A DNA stretch of 64,000 nt from Lachnospiraceae bacterium (GTDB lineage Bacteria > Bacillota > Clostridia > Lachnospirales > Lachnospiraceae), in NCBI GenBank assembly GCA_015056815.1, contig SVFN01000002.1:124001-188000 (forward strand). Reading direction: 5' to 3'. The notes beneath the pieces are model-generated. The model made no database searches. It saw only the letters and a program-made list of their open reading frames with translations, and was not told the origin of the DNA. The position numbers and the translations under genes are program-made. Of this stretch, positions 19,689 through 27,010 are shown in pieces. Within the stretch, counting starts at the first letter, position 1, and each line of letters starts with the position of its first letter.

Positions 19689-19778
19689 ATCGTCCGCTCC
19701 TGTTTAAGGTTCATGAATCTCTCAAAGTCCTGTTGCTCTTTGAATCTTTAAGTCCTTTTGATTATAGCAGAAAAATGA

Positions 19779-20972
19779 CTATTCTGCGAGAAGCTTTTTT
19801 ACGGAATTGCGATCCTCTCCGTCTGACACGTAGGCTGCCGTCTGCTCTTTCATTCTGTATTCATTTATATGCGTCAGGGCGATAGCGATATGTCCTGCGC
19901 AGATTTCCGGAAGTGTTTCTTTGGCAAAATCTTTCTGTATTCTGTCCTGCAATTCTTCCAGGTCAAGATGTCCATAGCGTATCGTTCCCTGATAGGGATT
20001 GGGCACATTGGTAAGATCCGTCATGTTCGGGTTGATCTGCTCCTTCGGACACTCGGCGGCAAATTGTCCGGCTCCGTGTCTGGTCATATAGGTACGGGTA
20101 ACGTAGCAGACTTCGGTATCGATCGTTCTTTTTCCATTTTTCTCCTGTTTGCCCGGATCCACTTCTCCAAACACATTCTTTAACAGCTCTGCCGGATTTT
20201 TCAGTCCGGTATGACTTGGTGTGGTATGCACCCCGAACTCCGTCCGGTCTTCATCCAATAGCAGTCCCTGTCCGTTTTCAAAAATGATGCGGTCATAATT
20301 CATGATCACTCCGTCTTCTGACAGCCTTATGAGCCGGGACATTTCCTTAAAGTCTGAGATGTAATGTCCGATAAGCTCCGGATCGTCAATAATGCTCTGC
20401 CAGTTGTCATCGATCTGCGTGATCCCTTTCTTCGCCAGACGTTTTTTTTGAAAGCTTCTGCATTCCTCCAGGTAATTTCGCAGCTGTTCGTCATTCATGA
20501 CAAGCAGTTCTCCCAGCCGGCAGCCATCCCTGACGATCGTCTCCCAGATGCCGATCCCGCAGCTTCCGTGTCTTGCATCCTGTCTGCTTTGCTCTATCAT
20601 CTGATTCGTGATCATCTCAAAGGGTGTCGTTACCATACATCCGGGGTTGGCATATATTTTTATTTCCCGGTCTGTCTTTTGTCCGTTTCCCCAAAGCTCC
20701 TCATACTCTTTCATGAACACCATCGGGTTTATGATATATTTTTCCGGATAATAACTGTCCGCTCCGGCATAGGTTCCACTTCCGAAATGATGGAATACAT
20801 GCCGTTTTCCTTCGGGGGTCACAACCGTATGACCACGCTGGGCTCCGCCATTGCTCAGGACTACGATCGCCGTCCTTTTCTGCCCGATCGCCTCTGCCGC
20901 ATAATAATCGGTCATCAGACCTTTTCCCTCATCCCCGAAATTTGCCCCGATCACAATCCTGATATCCGTCAT
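19779..20972 (-). CDS. Divergent adenylosuccinate synthetase-like ligase (PurA paralogue)
   Basis: This 397-residue protein has the PurA fold landmarks. NFGDEGKG keeps the catalytic Asp (residue 14), QRGHTVV keeps the general His (residue 48), and FENGQG and TRHGAGQF match the PurA FEGAQG and VGAGPF segments. It is shorter than normal PurA (about 430). The arginine loop TTGRRRRTGW, which binds aspartate and IMP, is replaced by YQGTIRYGHLD. It still uses a GDEGKG P-loop, so a GTP-dependent ligation is likely, but the acid or base substrate may differ from aspartate and IMP. It is unlike phage PurZ, which replaces the Asp. The start has GGAGGCATACAGC before it. It lies between the vWA and Nudix genes. 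Confidence 0.85.
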   Translation of the reverse strand: MTDIRIVIGANFGDEGKGLMTDYYAAEAIGQKRTAIVVLSNGGAQRGHTVVTPEGKRHVFHHFGSGTYAGADSYYPEKYIINPMVFMKEYEELWGNGQKTDREIKIYANPGCMVTTPFEMITNQMIEQSRQDARHGSCGIGIWETIVRDGCRLGELLVMNDEQLRNYLEECRSFQKKRLAKKGITQIDDNWQSIIDDPELIGHYISDFKEMSRLIRLSEDGVIMNYDRIIFENGQGLLLDEDRTEFGVHTTPSHTGLKNPAELLKNVFGEVDPGKQEKNGKRTIDTEVCYVTRTYMTRHGAGQFAAECPKEQINPNMTDLTNVPNPYQGTIRYGHLDLEELQDRIQKDFAKETLPEICAGHIAIALTHINEYRMKEQTAAYVSDGEDRNSVKKLLAE

Positions 20973-20981
20973 GCTGTATGC

Positions 20982-21004
20982 CTCCTATTTTAAGTTCCGT
21001 ATCC
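20982..21004 (-). repeat. Intercistronic repeat, copy 1
   Basis: On the minus strand GGATACGGAACTTAAAATAGGAG runs from the vWA stop codon into the ribosome site of the PurA-like gene. The same sequence, with one change, lies at 33227-33250 before an unrelated gene. A looser copy precedes the Nudix start. Confidence 0.6.
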
Positions 21005-21927
21005 TACCATGAAATCCCCATAAGTTTTGGCAGCAGCGCTTTTTTCTTTGGTTCTGCCGGCGCGCTCTTCATGCCAATATCCGTCAGGAACGCCTCTTCC
21101 TCGTTTTCGTTCCCGCCTTCCGCCTCTTTTGTTACGATATCGATGATCTCATTGGTAAGGCTGTTCAAATTTACTTCCCGGAAATGCTTCTCATCCAGGT
21201 ACTCCTTCCAGGATCTGCGGATCCCTGCCAGATCCCAGTCCCTGCCATGTCTGACATTCAAGTGATAAAGCTCGTATTTCTCTGTCACTTCCGCATACAG
21301 ATCCTTTGTCTCCACATCCCCCTGCAATTTATCCCCGATGATATTTTGAAGCTGTTCTTTCGGAAGATAAGGATTGATCCGCTCATCTCCCATGGTAATG
21401 ATCATGCCTTTTTTGCCTCTCTTCCAGGCATCCAGTCTGGTATGGCGTGCTCCGAAATACCACGCCGCCGTATAGGATTCGTATTTGTTGCCGCCTCCTC
21501 CGAATTCAAAAAACACCTTGTCAAGCTGCTCTGCGATGCGGATATCAGACTCAAACTGTGATACCTGCAGCGGGCATCTGTCATAGACAAAATCTCCGAT
21601 TCCCATGATCATGAATTCCACATCTTTTACCTTTTCATAAAGCTGCGTCATGATCACATTTAACTGCTTTGCCACCTCCACAGCCGCATTTCCCATGGAT
21701 CCTGTCACATCAAGTGCCAGTATGACCGGGATCGTGTTGGGATGTTCCTCACTGTCACAGCACTCTCTGGTAACATTTGCCGGATCTAACATCTTATCCA
21801 GGTTTCTTGCCAGAAATATCTCCTGATTGCTCATCTCTCCCGCAATTCTCCCGTCTGCTCCCACTGTTCTGTTCATCTTCTTTGCATAACTTCTGAATGT
21901 GTCTTCTCTCCATGCTCCGCTTCCCAT
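21004..21927 (-). CDS. vWA-domain protein of the PurA-like/Nudix unit
   Basis: This 307-residue cytoplasmic protein has a von Willebrand A domain. The MIDAS is ILALDVTGSMG (an Asp-x-Thr-x-Ser form). Later elements include IMGIGDF, a glycine run FGGGGNKYESY, and MIITMGDE. There is no signal peptide or membrane segment, unlike most exported vWA proteins. The start at 21927 (MGSGAWRE) follows AAAGGAGAATGCATT. The C-terminus is acidic (GGNENEEEAF). It lies 31 bp before the PurA-like gene and 115 bp after the 188-residue gene, and it probably acts as a metal-dependent binding partner within this unit. Confidence 0.88.
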   Translation of the reverse strand: MGSGAWREDTFRSYAKKMNRTVGADGRIAGEMSNQEIFLARNLDKMLDPANVTRECCDSEEHPNTIPVILALDVTGSMGNAAVEVAKQLNVIMTQLYEKVKDVEFMIMGIGDFVYDRCPLQVSQFESDIRIAEQLDKVFFEFGGGGNKYESYTAAWYFGARHTRLDAWKRGKKGMIITMGDERINPYLPKEQLQNIIGDKLQGDVETKDLYAEVTEKYELYHLNVRHGRDWDLAGIRRSWKEYLDEKHFREVNLNSLTNEIIDIVTKEAEGGNENEEEAFLTDIGMKSAPAEPKKKALLPKLMGISW

Positions 21928-22042
21928 AATGCATTCTCCTTTCAATCTCTGATCATTTTGCTGCTTTCACTTTTTCCAATTTTTTCCATGTCCTGTTTTT
22001 ATTCTCTGCGGTCGGAAACAGATGAAATAAATCATTTAGCAT

Positions 22043-22609
22043 TCATTCAGCATCTGCCTCGTCGAAATCAAACGCAAACATATCGTAGAACATATCTTTA
22101 CCGCCTCCCATAAGCATAAGCGGCAGCATACCTGACATTCCGTCCGTGCCCTTCCCGCCTGTTCCCTTCATCATCTCGGAGAGCATCATGTATTTCAGTA
22201 TCTTCCCCATTCCTTTGCCATCCTTCGCAAGATTATTGCCGAACATGGAAACGATCCTGCCGTAAAAATAAGTGTTTCCCATAAATACATGCCGCTCCGG
22301 CAAAATGGTTTCCACCGTGGAATCCTCATAATTGATCGCGATGATCGAATCATTGTCGGCCTCTATGACACATTTGGGTCTGCCGCCCGCCAGAATGATA
22401 TCACCGGTCTTTACTCTGTTTACCGGGATCAGGAAAAAGAACTCTTCTCCGACATGGAAAACAAAATTATCACAGTTGGTCAGACGTTTGTTCAAAACAT
22501 CATATGTCTTATACCCGCCTGTCGTCTTGATCGCGATCTTTCCGTCCACGGAAAGTCTGCACATACCCGGCGCGATCTTTCCGAACATTCCATCAAACAT
22601 ACCATTCAT
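22043..22609 (-). CDS. 188-residue protein of unknown function, first gene of the unit
   Basis: I do not recognise this family. The N-terminal ~120 residues look like small beta-barrel strands (GKIAIKTTGGYKTYDVLN, VGEEFFFLIPVNRVKTGDII, GGRPKCVIEADNDSIIAINY). They are followed by a Met- and Gly-rich tail (MLSEMMKGTGGKG, MLPLMLMGGGKDMFYDMF) and an acidic end. There is no signal peptide. AAAGGAGGAGTGTT precedes the ATG. It is the promoter-proximal gene of the vWA/PurA-like/Nudix unit and has a 140-nt leader holding two of the three repeat pairs. The tail composition suggests self-association or protein binding. Confidence 0.8.
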   Translation of the reverse strand: MNGMFDGMFGKIAPGMCRLSVDGKIAIKTTGGYKTYDVLNKRLTNCDNFVFHVGEEFFFLIPVNRVKTGDIILAGGRPKCVIEADNDSIIAINYEDSTVETILPERHVFMGNTYFYGRIVSMFGNNLAKDGKGMGKILKYMMLSEMMKGTGGKGTDGMSGMLPLMLMGGGKDMFYDMFAFDFDEADAE

Positions 22610-22653
22610 AACACTCCTCCTTTTCTTCTGTCTGCCTGTTCTTTTATTGTTTT

Positions 22654-22676
22654 GTTAGTATCTTTTTGATAATATC
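22654..22676. promoter_or_regulatory. Putative operator A (23-bp repeat)
   Basis: Two 9-mers, GTTAGTATC and GATAATATC, are separated by TTTTT. The second is a near-perfect dyad GATA-W-TATC. The site lies in the leader of the 188-residue protein gene and is the outermost of three copies. Confidence 0.6.
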
Positions 22677-22711
22677 TCTGTTTAAAAAAATAATTCTTTT
22701 CTTTACTTTTT

Positions 22712-22734
22712 GTTATTATCACTTTGATATTATC
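22712..22734. promoter_or_regulatory. Putative operator B (23-bp repeat)
   Basis: Two 9-mers, GTTATTATC and GATATTATC, are separated by ACTTT. The arrangement and spacing are the same as at operators A and C. Its second half is 22 bp, centre to centre, from the nearer half of C, about two helical turns. Confidence 0.6.
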
Positions 22735-22745
22735 TTTATGTCTGT

Positions 22746-22774
22746 ATGATAATATCTTTTTGATAATATGTCAA
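22746..22774 (-). promoter_or_regulatory. Promoter of the 188-aa/vWA/PurA-like/Nudix unit
   Basis: On the minus strand, TTGACA (22774-22769) and TATCAT (22751-22746) are separated by 17 bp. Operator C fills the whole spacer, so a bound repressor would exclude RNA polymerase. Confidence 0.65.
22748..22770. promoter_or_regulatory. Putative operator C (23-bp repeat) over the promoter
   Basis: Two 9-mers, GATAATATC and GATAATATG, are separated by TTTTT. It matches operator A at 20 of 23 positions. It lies exactly between the -35 and -10 elements. The Nudix-winged-helix protein of the same unit is the natural candidate ligand. Confidence 0.65.
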
Positions 22775-22802
22775 GTTTTTTTTGATTTTTTACAAAAAAA
22801 TT

Positions 22803-22834
22803 CCTGCCACCCCGTCTTCTTTCGGTGTGGCAGG
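22803..22834 (-). terminator. Terminator of the aldo/keto reductase gene
   Basis: On the minus strand the stem CCTGCCACACC / GGGGTGGCAGG is followed by AATTTTTTTG. It separates the reductase transcript from the operator region. Confidence 0.75.
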
Positions 22835-22911
22835 AGCATTGTTACTATTTACAGCCGAAATGTGCATTTACTGCGCATTTACGGCTCAATAAACTAACGT
22901 GGCAAAATCCG

Positions 22912-23898
22912 TTATATACAAGCATTGATCTTTTGCAATTCTTCTTCTGTAAATACTGTATTTTCGATCGCTTTCACATTATCGATGATCTGGGATGGTC
23001 TGGAGGCTCCGATGATAACGGATGTGATATCCTGATCCTGTAACAGCCATGCCAACGCCATCTCTGCTAACGTCTGTCCTCTTTCGGCCGCGATATCGTT
23101 GAGCTTTTTTATCTTCTCCATCTGCTCCGCATTCAACTGATCCTCATGCAAAAATCTGCCGTCTGTCCGCACTCTGCTGTCTGCCGGAATCCCATTCAGA
23201 TACCGGTCCGTCAGCATTCCCTGCGCAAGCGGTGAAAAACAGATGATCCCTTTTTTCAGCTTATGGGAAGTTTCTTTCAGACCGTTTTCCTCGATCGTTC
23301 TGGTCAAAATATTGTAACGGTTCTGATTGATGATAAAAGGCACATGTCTGTCTTCTAAGATTGCCGCAGCTTTTTCCAGTGTGGGACCATCGTAATTGGA
23401 CAGACCCACATACAACGCCTTCCCGCTTCTTACGATCTGTTCCAGTGCTCCCATCGTCTCCTCAAGCGGTGTCGCAGGGTCCATTCTGTGATGATAAAAA
23501 ATATCCACATATTCCAGTCCCAGACGCTTAAGAGACTGATCCAGACTGGCGATCAGATACTTCCTGCTGCCCCAGTTGCCATACGGTCCCTTCCACATAT
23601 CATAACCGGCCTTTGTGGAAATGATCAGTTCATCCCGGTAAACTCCCAGATGTTCTTTTAAGATCTTTCCGAAGTTTTCCTCTGCACTGCCGGGCTTTGG
23701 TCCGTAATTGTTTGCCAGATCGAAATGAGTGATACCGTTGTCAAAGGCTGTAAAACACATCTGTTCCATATTGGCATACACACCCGTATCTCCGAAGTTG
23801 TGCCACAACCCCAGCGAAACGGCCGACAGCATTAATCCGCTGTCACCGCACCTGTTGTACTTCATCTTTTCATAACGGTTTTCATCTGCTACATACAT
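22912..23898 (-). CDS. Aldo/keto reductase (YghZ-like)
   Basis: This 328-residue NAD(P)H-dependent oxidoreductase has a TIM-barrel fold. It keeps the catalytic set: Asp-Tyr in HFDLANNYGP, Lys in ISTKAGY and His in FYHHRMD. It also has GLSNYD and the C-terminal cofactor segment VIIGASRPSQI. The layout GDSGLMLSAVSLGLWHNFGD at the start is typical of the L-glyceraldehyde-3-phosphate reductase (YghZ) branch. The start at 23898 has GGAGGGAATAAAT before it. It is monocistronic with a terminator. Confidence 0.93.
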   Translation of the reverse strand: MYVADENRYEKMKYNRCGDSGLMLSAVSLGLWHNFGDTGVYANMEQMCFTAFDNGITHFDLANNYGPKPGSAEENFGKILKEHLGVYRDELIISTKAGYDMWKGPYGNWGSRKYLIASLDQSLKRLGLEYVDIFYHHRMDPATPLEETMGALEQIVRSGKALYVGLSNYDGPTLEKAAAILEDRHVPFIINQNRYNILTRTIEENGLKETSHKLKKGIICFSPLAQGMLTDRYLNGIPADSRVRTDGRFLHEDQLNAEQMEKIKKLNDIAAERGQTLAEMALAWLLQDQDITSVIIGASRPSQIIDNVKAIENTVFTEEELQKINACI

Positions 23899-24060
23899 AT
23901 TTATTCCCTCCATTTACCGTCATATTATTTTTTTATTTTACTAAATACGCCCCGTTTTTTCAACAAAATATACCGCCATTTATCCATACTGTGTAAAGCA
24001 TCCCCGCTCCCAGCATTTTCGCAATCCATTTTGTTTTTTTGCGATACTTTTTTATACCTC

Positions 24061-26727
24061 CTATTTTACTGTGATCGTAACATTCTTCACGGCTTTTTTC
24101 ACTTTATCTGTCTCTGCTGCCGTGATCTCGATCACATATTTTCCTTTTTTTGCCCCCTTCTTAAAGGTAACCACTCCCTTTGAGGATACCTTGATATACT
24201 TTTTCATTTTCGCAGGGTACTTCTTAACCTTATAAGTCAGTTTGCCTGCATTGGTCTTTGCCTGCAATTTTACAGTCTGCTTTGACTGTTTTAATCTGGC
24301 AGCCTTCACAGTTTTCTTCCCGGCCCTGATCACACCGATGCTCTTTTGCACCGGTTTTTGTACCGAAGGAGCCGGCTTTGCGGATGACGGTTTTACTTCC
24401 TGCGGACTCTCCTGCTTTGCAGGCTTGATCGTAACAGAAACCGTGATTTCTTTTTGCAGCCCGTACATTTCGATCACTGCAGTCAGTTTTTCTGTCTTTT
24501 CACTCTCCGCTTTCGCAGGCTGTTTTACCGTCGCCGTCTTACCATCCTCCCCGATCAGGATATCTTCACTTTCTGATTTCCAGGTCACTTTTCCGTCATA
24601 ATCCGGAAGCTCTACGATCCTCTCATCAAGCACAATGCCCTGAATCGTACCCGCAAATTCCGTAAGAAGTGCTTCCCTGAAAGGTGTCGGCATGCCGGCT
24701 CGCAGTTCCTCCTGCGTCATGGCATAATTGACGATCCGGAAATTATCAAGCAGACCCTTGCAGTATTCTCCGCTTCCCCAGTTTGCTTTTCCAAGATACA
24801 AAATACTGTTGTCTCTCAAAATGGCCGGGATCTCATATGCACTATCCACTTCTGATTTAAGCTCTCCGTTTACATACAAAGAAGTAATCCCTTCCTCCAA
24901 TACGATATCGACTCTGCACCAGTCGCTTCCTGTCTCTGTGCTTGGACTGACCGGCCTCTTTCCGGTATTGTGATAGCGTTCTACCGTTGTTTTCCCGTTG
25001 TTTACCAATGCGCCGATATAATGCTCCGCGGAAGAAGTCTGTGCATTCGTATCCGGTGCGGCATAAAACAGCCAGTTGGTATCTTTCCGGTCCGGTTTCA
25101 TATCAAAGGAAACTGTAAGCTCCTGTGCTCCCGTTAAAAGACTGCCGCCCTCTCTGTCTGTAACCGTCAGATACTGTCCGCTGCTTCCATCCAGATACAA
25201 AGCCTTTCCCTGTGTCCGGTCGTAGCTGTCCTTTAACGTAAAGCTTCCCTCTGCCTTTGCATATTCACTGATAAATCCATTATCTTCATCGTCAAAGTCA
25301 AACTCAGCCAGCGTCTTTTTATCAGTCTCTTTCACCGCTTCCACTTCGACCTCAAAATCCGTGCTTTGTCCTCCATAGGTCACTTTGACCTCCTGTGTTC
25401 CCGCTTTTGACAGATCTGCGTCAAAGGTAAACAGTCGTGTATTCTTCGTTCCTGCCTCGTATGTGACGTCTTCCTTTTCTCCATTGGGATAAAAAACCGT
25501 CAAAACCAGTCCGGTCGGATTGATCCGTCTGGCATTCTGTTTATAAGTTGTCTTCCCCGGCAGTTTTTTTACCTCGATACTCTCAGGACCATACGCCTCC
25601 ATAACTCTGTCATACTCTTCACTTGTCAGATTTAAAATCGTTCCGTGCCGTTTGTGAAGCGTATCAAAATTGTAATCATTGTCTGCCGTCTTGATCCAGT
25701 CTGCATTTTCAATATCTGTTGTGTAAAAAGGCACATAGCCGACGCCGCCGAAATTGTCCGCATACAGTCCATAGGTTTCCTGTTTCACGCCGTTTTTCTC
25801 GATCCAGTCATCTTCGTTATAGCGAAACAGTTCCGGTCCTTCCAGCGACGGACTAAAGCCTGCGATCTTACTGATATAACCCTGTTCTTCCCAGTTTTCC
25901 TGCAAAAGCCAGTCATCCTGATCTATACATTTCTCCAGTTTGATCGTACCGTTTGCAGCGGAACCTCTGTAATAATTTCCTTCACTGTCACGTATCACCG
26001 TGGTATCGATAATGTGATCATTGCCATTATCAATAAAAACCTGCGGTTGGGTAAAGGTCTGAAAATCCTCTGTTCTGCTGTAATAGACATTCTGATAAGA
26101 ACCAGCCGCCTTCTTCGTCATGGAAGACCAGTATACGATGAAGTCTTCGTTTTCCTCATCATAGATCGCTTCCGGCGCCCATGCACATGTGGTATCAGCC
26201 GGTGCCACATCCGCAAGCCAGGGCTCTGACCAGTTTACCAGATCCTCCGATTCCCAGACTCTCAGGCAATGACTTCCGTTAAACTGTGAAGTTCCCCACC
26301 CCACTGTTCCGTTTGCAATATTTTCCGGTCCGATACAAAGATCCGTGGCAAACAGATAAAATTTTCCTTCCCTGGGCGAGCGCACTAAAAACGGATCCCT
26401 GACCCCCGCCTGATTCTGTGTCTTATCGATATCCTCTTGCGTCCTTACCGAATCTGCCACAGATAATACCGGCTTTTTGTTATTCAGATCCATCCAGTTG
26501 TTGCCATCGCGGCTTGCCGCAAACCAGATCTGCTGTTCCTGCGCACCTGCGTTATCCACAAAATAGGCAAACAGATAATCGGTTGTTTTTTCATTCTCCG
26601 CTTTCACTGTTTCCTTCTGCGCACTCTGCCTGCCGGTCGCATACACAGGCACAGACTGCATTGCCATAGCCGCTGCAAATGCACCCGCAAGCACACCCAA
26701 CACCTTTCTTTTCATTTTTTTGTTCAT
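24061..26727 (-). CDS. Secreted GH43-type glycosidase with LamG-like domain
   Basis: This 888-residue exported enzyme has a signal peptide (MNKKMKRKVLGVLAGAFAAA, then VPVYA). A five-bladed GH43-type domain covers about residues 45-400. Candidate catalytic acids are Asp in AGVRDPFLV, Asp/Glu around CAWAPEAIYDEENED, and Glu in SPSLEGPELF. A LamG/concanavalin-like domain follows (about 465-680, ALYLDGSSGQYLTV, ILYLGKANWG). Then come an atrophied Ig-like module and a Lys-rich C-terminal domain (KLTYKVKKYPAKMKKYIKV). Arabinan- or xylan-type side chains are the usual GH43 substrates; the exact one is not readable. Start 26727 is chosen for the signal peptide and GGAAG site. Confidence 0.88.
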   Translation of the reverse strand: MNKKMKRKVLGVLAGAFAAAMAMQSVPVYATGRQSAQKETVKAENEKTTDYLFAYFVDNAGAQEQQIWFAASRDGNNWMDLNNKKPVLSVADSVRTQEDIDKTQNQAGVRDPFLVRSPREGKFYLFATDLCIGPENIANGTVGWGTSQFNGSHCLRVWESEDLVNWSEPWLADVAPADTTCAWAPEAIYDEENEDFIVYWSSMTKKAAGSYQNVYYSRTEDFQTFTQPQVFIDNGNDHIIDTTVIRDSEGNYYRGSAANGTIKLEKCIDQDDWLLQENWEEQGYISKIAGFSPSLEGPELFRYNEDDWIEKNGVKQETYGLYADNFGGVGYVPFYTTDIENADWIKTADNDYNFDTLHKRHGTILNLTSEEYDRVMEAYGPESIEVKKLPGKTTYKQNARRINPTGLVLTVFYPNGEKEDVTYEAGTKNTRLFTFDADLSKAGTQEVKVTYGGQSTDFEVEVEAVKETDKKTLAEFDFDDEDNGFISEYAKAEGSFTLKDSYDRTQGKALYLDGSSGQYLTVTDREGGSLLTGAQELTVSFDMKPDRKDTNWLFYAAPDTNAQTSSAEHYIGALVNNGKTTVERYHNTGKRPVSPSTETGSDWCRVDIVLEEGITSLYVNGELKSEVDSAYEIPAILRDNSILYLGKANWGSGEYCKGLLDNFRIVNYAMTQEELRAGMPTPFREALLTEFAGTIQGIVLDERIVELPDYDGKVTWKSESEDILIGEDGKTATVKQPAKAESEKTEKLTAVIEMYGLQKEITVSVTIKPAKQESPQEVKPSSAKPAPSVQKPVQKSIGVIRAGKKTVKAARLKQSKQTVKLQAKTNAGKLTYKVKKYPAKMKKYIKVSSKGVVTFKKGAKKGKYVIEITAAETDKVKKAVKNVTITVK

Positions 26728-26923
26728 TTTTATGCTTCCTTTCTGTTTTAGAGCCTTGCATTTGTATCTTTTTTTTATTTTGCTTTGGATGTCATTCTTC
26801 TCATGCGTCATTTTGTCTTTATCCGGGCTTTTATTCTTGAATATCTGTCCTATTTTAACATAATCTCTTATCACGTTCCACATTTATTTTTTAAGCATCT
26901 TGTAAACGGCCGAACGGGAAAAA

Positions 26924-26955
26924 GGGAGTACCCATACCGCAGCATGGATACTCCC
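26924..26955 (-). terminator. Terminator of the GH59-type gene
   Basis: On the minus strand GGGAGTATCCAT pairs with ATGGGTACTCCC and is followed by TTTTTCCC. It separates the two glycosidase genes into different transcripts. Confidence 0.75.
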
Positions 26956-27010
26956 CCGTCTTGTTCTGTCTCTTCCGAAAAAACACGGATTTGTTTTTGG
27001 TTTCTTCCGA

